Below, piece by piece: positions 1-6,970 of a stretch of DNA of 59,342 bases. The DNA comes from Pseudomonas putida. Lineage in GTDB: Bacteria > Pseudomonadota > Gammaproteobacteria > Pseudomonadales > Pseudomonadaceae. The notes beneath the pieces were generated by a model that did not search any database, had not been told where the DNA came from, and worked only from the letters and a program-made list of their open reading frames with translations. Position 1 is the stretch's first letter. Each line of letters starts with the position of its first letter. A program made the translations under genes and the position numbers. The stretch spans positions 1 through 59,342 of the forward strand of contig NZ_JANHLE010000034.1 of NCBI RefSeq assembly GCF_028682475.1, in the 5' to 3' direction.

Positions 1-8
1 TCCGGCCT

Positions 9-34
9 TGTGGGAGCTGGCCTTGCCAGCGATG
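9..34. repeat. REP-like half element
   Basis: The stretch TGTGGGAGCTGGCCTTGCCA followed by GCGATG recurs almost exactly at 22618-22644. It is a variant of the Pseudomonas extragenic palindromic repeat. Only one arm lies in the window; its partner may lie upstream of base 1. Confidence 0.6.
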
Positions 35-121
35 CCGAGACCACGCAACAGCTGACTTGACCCGCGATCCAGACGCTGCGTATCGGTTAGAATGGCGCCC
101 TCGTTGACTCAGAAGTTCACT

Positions 122-781
122 ATGTCCGAACCTGTCGATTCCCATCCGCTTGCCGACTTACCCCTGGATCAACTGGTGGCGTGTCACGAATGTGACCTGC
201 TGATGCGCAAGCCTGTGCTCAAGCTGGATGAAAAAGCGCATTGCCCGCGCTGCGGCTACGAGCTTTATGCGCACCGTCACAATGTCGTTCAACGCAGCCT
301 GGCACTGGTCCTTGCCGCCTTGCTGCTCTACATACCGGCCAACTTTCTGCCCATCATGCAACTCCATCTGTTGGGCCAGAGCTCCAATGACACGGTCTGG
401 AGCGGCGTGGTGGGCTTGTACAACACCGGCATGGCCGAAGTGGCAGTGGTGGTATTCCTCTGCAGCATGGCCATCCCCTTGCTCAAGCTGCTGTGCCAGC
501 TGGCGGTGCTGTTGAGTATTCGTCTGAACATCGGCCGCAGTTACGGTTTGTTGCTTTACCGGATTTATCACCATCTGCGCGACTGGGGCATGCTCGAGGT
601 GTATTTCATGGGCGTGCTGGTGGCGATGGTCAAGTTGGTCGAACTGGCGGAGTTGAGTCTCGGCCTCGGGCTGGCCTGTTTTATCAGTTTGCTTTTGGTG
701 CAGGTGTGGCTGGAGGTGGTGATGTCACCCCACCAGATCTGGAGTGCTTTATCGGGGGAAGACCTGCATGCGTGCGATTGA
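122..781 (+). CDS. pqiA: Paraquat-inducible protein A, first half-unit (PqiA/LetA-like)
   Basis: Inner-membrane protein of the PqiA family, which works with an MCE-domain partner in moving lipids between the inner and outer membranes. The N-terminus carries a zinc-ribbon-like pattern, CHECDLLMRK then CPRCGYEL, followed by a hydrophobic domain with about four membrane segments including LLLYIPANFLPIMQ. The start at 122 (MSEPVDSHPL) is preferred over an ATG at 92, which adds ten residues unlike the family. It is 219 aa, about half the length of E. coli PqiA or LetA (YebS). The next gene overlaps it by 14 bases and is the matching second half, so the usual fused protein is encoded here as two polypeptides. 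Confidence 0.85.
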   Translation: MSEPVDSHPLADLPLDQLVACHECDLLMRKPVLKLDEKAHCPRCGYELYAHRHNVVQRSLALVLAALLLYIPANFLPIMQLHLLGQSSNDTVWSGVVGLYNTGMAEVAVVVFLCSMAIPLLKLLCQLAVLLSIRLNIGRSYGLLLYRIYHHLRDWGMLEVYFMGVLVAMVKLVELAELSLGLGLACFISLLLVQVWLEVVMSPHQIWSALSGEDLHACD

Positions 782-1391
782 TGCTGGAATTCTGATTTGT
801 GGCGAGTGCCATGAACTGAATCGCCAGGAGCCTGAGTGTGACTCGCAAACCTGCAGTCGTTGCGGGGCGATTGTGCATGCGCGGCGGCCGAACAGCCTGG
901 CGCGAACCTGGGCTTTGCTGCTCACCTCGGCAATTCTCTACATCCCGGCCAACGTGCTGCCGATCATGACTGTCAGTACGCTGGGGCAGGGGGCACCGGA
1001 CACCATCATGTCCGGTGTCATCACCCTGATTAAGTTCGGCATGTTGCCGATTGCTGCGGTGGTGTTCATTGCCAGTATTCTGGTGCCCACCTTCAAGTTG
1101 GTGGGTATCGGCTTGCTGCTCTATTCGGTGCAGCGCAAGCAGCCACTGTCTGCGCGGCAACGCATTCTGATGTACCGCTTTATTGAATTTATCGGACGCT
1201 GGTCGATGCTCGACATCTTCGTGATCGCCATTTTGGTGGCGGTGGTGAACTTTGGCAGGATCGCCAGTATCGAAGCCAACCTGGGCGCCGTCGCCTTCGC
1301 CAGTGTGGTGATTCTGACGATGCTCGCTGCAGTAACTTTCGATCCCCGACTGATTTGGGATAACACGGAGTCGGATGACGACCATGAGTGA
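768..1391 (+). CDS. pqiA: Paraquat-inducible protein A, second half-unit
   Basis: 207-aa paralogue of the preceding protein with the same layout: a CxxC pair (ICGECHELNRQ, then CSRCGAIVHARR), then four hydrophobic segments including LYIPANVLPIMTVST. The start MRAIDAGIL at 768 overlaps the upstream stop; an in-frame start at 744 is possible but lies deeper inside the upstream gene. Together the two ORFs total about 426 aa, close to the size of a single LetA/YebS chain, and each repeat carries its own metal-binding pattern. It overlaps the start of the MCE gene, so translational coupling of all three genes is likely. Function is inferred from family and operon context. Confidence 0.85.
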   Translation: MRAIDAGILICGECHELNRQEPECDSQTCSRCGAIVHARRPNSLARTWALLLTSAILYIPANVLPIMTVSTLGQGAPDTIMSGVITLIKFGMLPIAAVVFIASILVPTFKLVGIGLLLYSVQRKQPLSARQRILMYRFIEFIGRWSMLDIFVIAILVAVVNFGRIASIEANLGAVAFASVVILTMLAAVTFDPRLIWDNTESDDDHE

Positions 1392-3684
1392 TTTGCCTAC
1401 GGCTAGAACCCGCCCAGCTTCGAACTGGTCGGCCATATGGATATTGCCCCTGATCGCCCTGGTCATTGGCGGCTGGCTTGGCTGGCAGGCCTACCGCGAA
1501 TCAGGGGTGAACATTCAGGTTCGCTTCGAGAGCGGCGAGGGCATTGTTGCCAACAAAACCGAGGTGGTCTTCAAGGGCATGTCGGTGGGCAAGGTGAAAG
1601 AGCTGGTGCTGGATGCCAAGGGCAGCAACACCGGTGTTATCGCCACCATTGAAATGAACAAGGAAGCCGAGCCACACCTCAATACCGGCACACGTTTCTG
1701 GCTGGTCAAGCCGAGTGTCACGCTGGCTGGCATCACCGGTCTGGAGACCCTGGTATCGGGTAATTACATTGCCGTGAGTCCAGGTACGGGCGAGCCAAGC
1801 AAACGTTTCAAGGCGCTGGATGAGGCGCCGCCGTTGTCTGATGCCGAGCCAGGGCTGCACCTGACCCTCAAGGCGGACCGACTGGGCTCACTCAACCGCG
1901 ACAGCCCGGTGTTCTACAAACAGATCCAGGTCGGCAAGGTGAAAAGCTACCGCCTGGCCGAAGATCAGGGCACCGTGGAGATCAAGGTCTTCATTGAGCC
2001 GGCCTACACCAGCCTGGTGCGCAAACACACGCGCTTCTGGAACGCCAGTGGCATCAGTATCGATGCCGACCTGTCCGGGGTGAAAGTGCGCAGTGAGTCG
2101 CTGGCCAGCATCGTTGCCGGCGGTATTGCCTTTGCGACGCCGGAACACCGTAAGGACAGCCCGCCAACCGATCCGAACCTGCCGTTCCGCTTGTTTGAAG
2201 ACTTCGATGCTGCCCAGGCGGGTATCAAGGTCAAGGTCAAGCTGAGCGACTTCGAAGGGCTGCAGGCCGGGCGAACGCCGGTGATGTACAAAGGCATCCA
2301 GGTCGGCTCGCTGAAAACCCTGAAAGTCGATGCTGACCTCACCAGTGCCGTAGCCGAATTGACCCTGGACCCATTGGCCGAAGACTACCTGGTAGACGGC
2401 ACCCAGTTCTGGGTGGTCAAGCCGTCCATCTCCCTGGCCGGGATCACCGGTCTGGAGGCGCTGGTCAAGGGTAACTACATTGCCATCCGGCCGGGTGACA
2501 AAGGTGCTTCTCCACAGCGCGAGTTCGAGGCCCGGGACAAAGCGCCGCCGCTGGACCTGAAAGCGCCGGGGCTGCACCTGGTGCTGTTCAGTGACAACCT
2601 CGGTTCGCTGGAGGTTGGCAGTCCGGTGCTCTACCGTCAGGTCAAGGTCGGTACCGTACAGAGCTACCAGTTCTCCAAGAAGAGCAAGCGTCTGCTGATT
2701 GGTGTGCACATCGAGAAGGAGTACGCCAAGCTGGTCAACGGCTCGACGCGATTCTGGAATGCCAGCGGTATCACCCTCACCGGTGGCTTGTCGGGCGTGC
2801 AGATCAAGAGCGAATCGCTACAGAGCCTGATGGCGGGCGGTATCGCTTTCGATACGCCGATACCGAATGTGCCGCTCAAGCGCCGGATTCCGAGTTTCCG
2901 CCTGAATGTGGATCAGGAGGCGGCCAATCGCAGTGGCACCACCGTGACCATTCGGGTCGAGCGGGCTGATGGCCTCAAGGTCGGCACCCCGGTGCGCTTC
3001 AAGGGCCTGGATGTTGGCAAGGTCGAGCAGGTCGATCTGACCGATGATATGCAGGCGGTGCTGCTCAAGGCGCGGATTACCGAGGTGCCCGAGCGCATTG
3101 CGCGTGAAGGTACGCAGTTCTGGGTGGTCAAGCCGGCCCTGGGTATCGTCAAGACCGCGAACCTGGAAACGCTGGTGACGGGGCAGTATCTGGAAGTGCA
3201 GCCCGCCTCGAAGAACCTGGGGCCGCAGCGCACGTTCAATGCGTTGCCACAAGCGCCGGACTTCTCCGCGCGTGAGCCGGGTCTGGCGTTGGTGCTCAGT
3301 GCGCCGCGGCGAGGTTCGATCAAGCCGGGTGTGCCAGTCACCTATCGTGAGATCCCGGTGGGCAAGGTGACCGGCTTCGAATTGGGGCAGACCGCAGACC
3401 GCGTGCTGATTCATATCCTTATCGAGCCGCGCTATGCCGCCCTGGTGCGTGGCGGTAGCCGATTCTGGAACAGCAGTGGCTTTGGCTTTGACTTCGGCTT
3501 GTTCAAGGGGGCTACGGTGCGTACCGAGTCGCTGGAGACCTTGATCGAGGGCGGTATTGCCTTTGCAACGCCAGATGGCGAGAAGATGGGTAACCCGGCT
3601 CGACCGCAGCAGACCTTTGCCTTGTTCGACAAGGCTGAGGACGAATGGCTGCAGTGGGCACCGAAGATTCAGATCGGTAAGTAA
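1384..3684 (+). CDS. pqiB: MCE-domain lipid transport protein (PqiB/LetB-like)
   Basis: A 766-aa protein with one N-terminal transmembrane segment (IWILPLIALVIGGWLGWQAY) followed by six tandem MCE/MlaD units. Each has a recognisable core: GMSVGKVKELVLD, KQIQVGKVKSY, KGIQVGSLKTL, RQVKVGTVQSY, KGLDVGKVEQVDL and REIPVGKVTGF. MCE proteins form stacked hexameric rings making a periplasmic channel for lipids. E. coli PqiB has three MCE units and LetB (YebT) seven, so six units and this length make it closer to LetB. Start 1384 (MSDLPTARTRP) was chosen; an ATG at 1375 is also in frame. No pqiC lipoprotein follows, which also fits a LetAB-type system. Confidence 0.88.
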   Translation: MSDLPTARTRPASNWSAIWILPLIALVIGGWLGWQAYRESGVNIQVRFESGEGIVANKTEVVFKGMSVGKVKELVLDAKGSNTGVIATIEMNKEAEPHLNTGTRFWLVKPSVTLAGITGLETLVSGNYIAVSPGTGEPSKRFKALDEAPPLSDAEPGLHLTLKADRLGSLNRDSPVFYKQIQVGKVKSYRLAEDQGTVEIKVFIEPAYTSLVRKHTRFWNASGISIDADLSGVKVRSESLASIVAGGIAFATPEHRKDSPPTDPNLPFRLFEDFDAAQAGIKVKVKLSDFEGLQAGRTPVMYKGIQVGSLKTLKVDADLTSAVAELTLDPLAEDYLVDGTQFWVVKPSISLAGITGLEALVKGNYIAIRPGDKGASPQREFEARDKAPPLDLKAPGLHLVLFSDNLGSLEVGSPVLYRQVKVGTVQSYQFSKKSKRLLIGVHIEKEYAKLVNGSTRFWNASGITLTGGLSGVQIKSESLQSLMAGGIAFDTPIPNVPLKRRIPSFRLNVDQEAANRSGTTVTIRVERADGLKVGTPVRFKGLDVGKVEQVDLTDDMQAVLLKARITEVPERIAREGTQFWVVKPALGIVKTANLETLVTGQYLEVQPASKNLGPQRTFNALPQAPDFSAREPGLALVLSAPRRGSIKPGVPVTYREIPVGKVTGFELGQTADRVLIHILIEPRYAALVRGGSRFWNSSGFGFDFGLFKGATVRTESLETLIEGGIAFATPDGEKMGNPARPQQTFALFDKAEDEWLQWAPKIQIGK

Positions 3685-3691
3685 CAGCGTC

Positions 3692-3757
3692 AATCGCGGG
3701 GCAAACCCGCTCCCACCGGGGGATGTACGAACGGTGGGAGCGGGCTTGCCCCGCGAT
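3692..3757. repeat. Paired REP elements (BIME-like)
   Basis: Two inverted copies of the Pseudomonas REP core face each other: ATCGCGGGGCAAACCCGCTC and its reverse complement ending in GGGCTTGCCCCGCGAT, separated by a short spacer. It sits between the 3' ends of pqiB and rpsT, where it may stabilise transcripts. Confidence 0.9.
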
Positions 3758-3790
3758 GCTTCTAATGACAACCGACAAATCGCAGGCAAT

Positions 3791-3818
3791 AAAAAACCGA
3801 CCCTAGGGTCGGTTTTTT
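3791..3818. terminator. Bidirectional rho-independent terminator (pqiB/rpsT)
   Basis: Perfect hairpin AAACCGACCCTAGGGTCGGTTT flanked by an A-run on the left and a T-run on the right, so it can work on both strands. It lies between convergent pqiB and rpsT. Confidence 0.92.
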
Positions 3819-3832
3819 AACAAGCGTGTCGC

Positions 3833-4111
3833 TTAGGCAGCTGCAGCTTCTTTCAGCGCCTTGATGTGGCCATTCAGACGGCCTTTATGGCGAGCAGCCT
3901 TGTTCTTGTGGATGATGCCTTTATCGGCCATACGGTCGATAACAGGAACAGCCAGAGTGTAAGCAGCTTGCGCTTTTTCGGCGTCTTTTGCGTCGATGGC
4001 TTTAACTACATTCTTGATGTAGGTACGAACCATGGAACGCAGGCTGGCGTTGTGGCTGCGACGCTTCTCAGCCTGTTTTGCACGTTTTTTGGCGGAAGGT
4101 GAGTTGGCCAC
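3833..4111 (-). CDS. rpsT: 30S ribosomal protein S20
   Basis: 92-aa basic protein starting MANSPSAKKRAKQAEKRRSH, the characteristic S20 N-terminus. It binds 16S rRNA early in small-subunit assembly. Length matches the bacterial family (about 87-92 aa). It is monocistronic, divergent from murJ, and ends at a strong terminator. A consensus promoter lies upstream at 4162-4190. Confidence 0.98.
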   Translation of the reverse strand: MANSPSAKKRAKQAEKRRSHNASLRSMVRTYIKNVVKAIDAKDAEKAQAAYTLAVPVIDRMADKGIIHKNKAARHKGRLNGHIKALKEAAAA

Positions 4112-4161
4112 CGTCGAGCTCCTCGAAAGACTTGGTAAATAGCAAACAAAATAGGCCGCGA

Positions 4162-4190
4162 ATCATGCCGATGAGTTAATCGGTTGTCAA
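4162..4190 (-). promoter_or_regulatory. Sigma-70 promoter of rpsT
   Basis: On the minus strand TTGACA (4190-4185) is followed, after exactly 17 bases, by CATGAT (4167-4162). This is about 50 bases upstream of the rpsT start codon. A perfect -35 with optimal spacing fits a strongly expressed ribosomal gene. Confidence 0.75.
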
Positions 4191-4362
4191 GGGCACTTGC
4201 ATGGATCCGCTGAGTGGTTGTTCCTGACAAGGGAGTGATTCCCTTCTGCGGTACGACCTGTAAACTCGGGAGCTTTTGCTCTGCTTGCGTTGCGGCGCGG
4301 AGTATCGCACAACTGGGCGCGTTCCGGCACAGCCCTTTATCTTTAGGCGTAAAAAACTTTCA

Positions 4363-5901
4363 ATGAACCTTCTGAAATCCCTGGCCGCGGTCAGCTCCAT
4401 CACCATGATTTCGCGGGTGTTGGGCTTTGTGCGCGACACCATCCTGGCGCGGGTGTTCGGTGCCGGCGTGGCAACCGACGCCTTTTTCATCGCCTTCAAA
4501 TTGCCCAACCTGCTGCGGCGGATCTTCGCCGAGGGCGCATTTTCCCAGGCGTTCGTGCCGATCCTGGCTGAGTACAAGACCCAGCAGGGCGACGAAGCGA
4601 CACGCACCTTCATTGCCTATGTCAGCGGTTTGCTGACCCTGGTACTGGCTCTGGTGACCGCGCTCGGCATACTCGCCGCGCCCTGGGTGGTGTGGGTCAC
4701 TGCACCGGGCTTTGTCAGCAGTGGTGAAAAATTCGAGCTGACCACCAACCTGTTGCGGGTGACCTTCCCTTATATATTGCTCATCTCGCTATCGTCGCTG
4801 GCCGGGGCCATTCTCAATACCTGGAACCGATTTTCGGTGCCGGCCTTCGTGCCGACCCTGCTCAATGTGGCGATGATCGGCTTTACCCTGTTCCTCACCC
4901 CGTACTTCGATCCGCCGATCATGGCCCTGGCCTGGGGCGTCTTGGCCGGCGGTCTGGCGCAGCTGCTGTACCAGCTGCCACATCTGAAGAAGATCGGCAT
5001 GCTCGTGCTGCCGCGCCTCAATCTGCGTGATTCGGGTGTGTGGCGGGTGCTCAAGCAGATGCTGCCAGCGATCCTCGGCGTGTCGGTGAGCCAGATTTCG
5101 CTGATCATCAACACCATCTTCGCCTCGTTCCTGGTGGCCGGCTCGGTGTCGTGGATGTACTACGCCGACCGTCTGATGGAGCTGCCTTCCGGGGTGCTCG
5201 GCGTGGCGCTGGGCACCATCTTGCTGCCGACCCTGGCCAAGACCTACGCCAACCGCGACCGTCATGAGTACTCGCGGATCCTCGACTGGGGCCTGCGCCT
5301 GTGCTTCCTGCTGGTGCTGCCATGCACCCTGGCCATGGCGATCCTCGCCGAGCCGTTGACCGTGGCACTGTTCCAGTACGGCAAATTCAGCGCACACGAC
5401 GCCGCCATGACCCAGCGTGCCCTGATTGCCTATTCGGTCGGCCTGTTGGCGATCATTCTGGTCAAGGTGCTGGCCCCTGGCTTCTATGCCCAGCAGAACA
5501 TCCGTACTCCGGTTAAAATCGCCGTATTCACCCTGGTCTGCACCCAGCTGTTCAACTTGATGTTCATTACTCACCTGCAACATGCAGGGTTGGCCCTGGC
5601 GATCAGCCTCGGCGCCTGCCTGAATGCCGGTCTGTTGTACTGGAAACTGCGCCAGCAGCAGCTGTTCCAGCCACAGCCGGGCTGGGGTAAGTTCCTTGCC
5701 AAGCTGGTCCTGGCGGTGCTGTTGATGTCGGCGGTACTGCTGGTGGGCATGCATTACATGCCAGCCTGGGAAGAAGGCCAGATGCTTGAACGTTTCCTGC
5801 GTCTGGGCGTGTTGATACTGGCGGGTGTAGTGACTTATTTCGGCAGTCTGTTCGTGTTTGGTTTCCGTCCGCGTGACTTTGCCCGCAAGGCACTGCATTG
5901 A
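4363..5901 (+). CDS. murJ: Lipid II flippase MurJ (MviN)
   Basis: 512-aa polytopic inner-membrane protein of the MOP exporter superfamily that flips lipid II across the membrane for peptidoglycan synthesis. The start MNLLKSLAAVSSITMISRVL was chosen from family similarity; an upstream in-frame ATG at 4276 would add 29 unlikely residues. The N-terminal half shows the family pattern RDTILARVFGAGVATDAFFI, followed by FKLPNLLRRIFAEGAFSQAF. Length equals that of E. coli MurJ (511 aa), and about 14 hydrophobic segments are visible. It is followed by ribF about 120 bases on, the usual gamma-proteobacterial order. Confidence 0.96.
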   Translation: MNLLKSLAAVSSITMISRVLGFVRDTILARVFGAGVATDAFFIAFKLPNLLRRIFAEGAFSQAFVPILAEYKTQQGDEATRTFIAYVSGLLTLVLALVTALGILAAPWVVWVTAPGFVSSGEKFELTTNLLRVTFPYILLISLSSLAGAILNTWNRFSVPAFVPTLLNVAMIGFTLFLTPYFDPPIMALAWGVLAGGLAQLLYQLPHLKKIGMLVLPRLNLRDSGVWRVLKQMLPAILGVSVSQISLIINTIFASFLVAGSVSWMYYADRLMELPSGVLGVALGTILLPTLAKTYANRDRHEYSRILDWGLRLCFLLVLPCTLAMAILAEPLTVALFQYGKFSAHDAAMTQRALIAYSVGLLAIILVKVLAPGFYAQQNIRTPVKIAVFTLVCTQLFNLMFITHLQHAGLALAISLGACLNAGLLYWKLRQQQLFQPQPGWGKFLAKLVLAVLLMSAVLLVGMHYMPAWEEGQMLERFLRLGVLILAGVVTYFGSLFVFGFRPRDFARKALH

Positions 5902-6019
5902 GCGGCGACTACGGCCAGACGTCGGTTTTATCTATTCCACGCCTCGGGGTGACGCTGCTGCCTGTCGTCCGCGCCCGGGTGTGGTTATAATCGACCACTT
6001 TATGAGCAAGAAGCGCGTT

Positions 6020-6970
6020 ATGCAGCTGGTTCGAGGCCTTCACAACCTGCGCCCCCAGCACCGGGGCTGTGTCGCCACTATTGGCAACTTCGACGGTGTT
6101 CACCGTGGCCACCAGGCAATCCTGGCGCGCCTGCGTGAGCGAGCGGTAGAGCTGGGCGTACCCAGCTGCGTGGTGATTTTCGAGCCGCAGCCGCGAGAAT
6201 ACTTTGCTCCGGACACCGCGCCGGCGCGCCTGGCCCGCTTGCGTGACAAGGTCGCGCTGCTGGCCGCTGAAGGCGTGGACCGGGTGCTGTGCCTGGCGTT
6301 CAACCAGCGCCTGAGCAAGCTCAGCGCCGCCGAGTTCGTCGATACCATCCTGGTCGACGGCCTGGGGGTCAAGCACCTGGAAGTTGGTGATGATTTCCGC
6401 TTTGGGTGCGACCGGGTCGGCGACTTCGAGTTTCTCCAGCAAGCCGGCTTGAGCCAGGGCTTCACCGTTGAAGCGGCGCAGACCGTCGAGCTCGATGGCC
6501 TGCGGGTCAGCAGCACGCAAGTGCGCCAGGCCCTGGCCAACGCTGACTTCGCGCTCGCTGAACGTCTGCTCGGGCGCCCGTACCGCATCAGCGGTCGCGT
6601 CTTGCACGGGCAGAAGCTGGCACGCCAACTGGGCACACCGACTGCCAACATACAACTCAAGCGTCGTCGTGTACCGCTGAGCGGGGTTTACCTGGTCAGT
6701 GTCGAACTCGATGGCAAGGCCTGGCCCGGCGTCGCCAACATCGGCGTGCGGCCAACCGTTTCCGGGGATGGCAGTGCCCACCTGGAAGTGCATCTCCTTG
6801 ATTACGCCGGCGATCTCTATGGCCGGCGCCTGACGGTGGAATTCCACCACAAGCTGCGTGAAGAGCAGCGTTTCGCCTCCCTGGAGGCGCTGAAGTCGGC
6901 GATCGATGCGGATATCGCCGCCGCACGTGCCCATTGGCACGCTCAACCGCTAACGAAGAGCCTGAAATGA
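6020..6970 (+). CDS. ribF: Bifunctional riboflavin kinase / FMN adenylyltransferase
   Basis: 316-aa cytoplasmic enzyme making FMN from riboflavin and then FAD. The N-terminal adenylyltransferase domain carries the nucleotidyl-transferase signature GNFDGVHRGHQAIL near residues 22-35. The C-terminal flavokinase domain carries GRVLHGQKLARQLGTPTANI and the GVYLVSV strand. The start MQLVRGLHNL at 6020 was chosen by family similarity; MSKKRV at 6002 is an alternative. Its TGA overlaps the ATG of ileS (ATGA), giving a coupled ribF-ileS-lspA-fkpB-ispH operon. Confidence 0.96.
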   Translation: MQLVRGLHNLRPQHRGCVATIGNFDGVHRGHQAILARLRERAVELGVPSCVVIFEPQPREYFAPDTAPARLARLRDKVALLAAEGVDRVLCLAFNQRLSKLSAAEFVDTILVDGLGVKHLEVGDDFRFGCDRVGDFEFLQQAGLSQGFTVEAAQTVELDGLRVSSTQVRQALANADFALAERLLGRPYRISGRVLHGQKLARQLGTPTANIQLKRRRVPLSGVYLVSVELDGKAWPGVANIGVRPTVSGDGSAHLEVHLLDYAGDLYGRRLTVEFHHKLREEQRFASLEALKSAIDADIAAARAHWHAQPLTKSLK

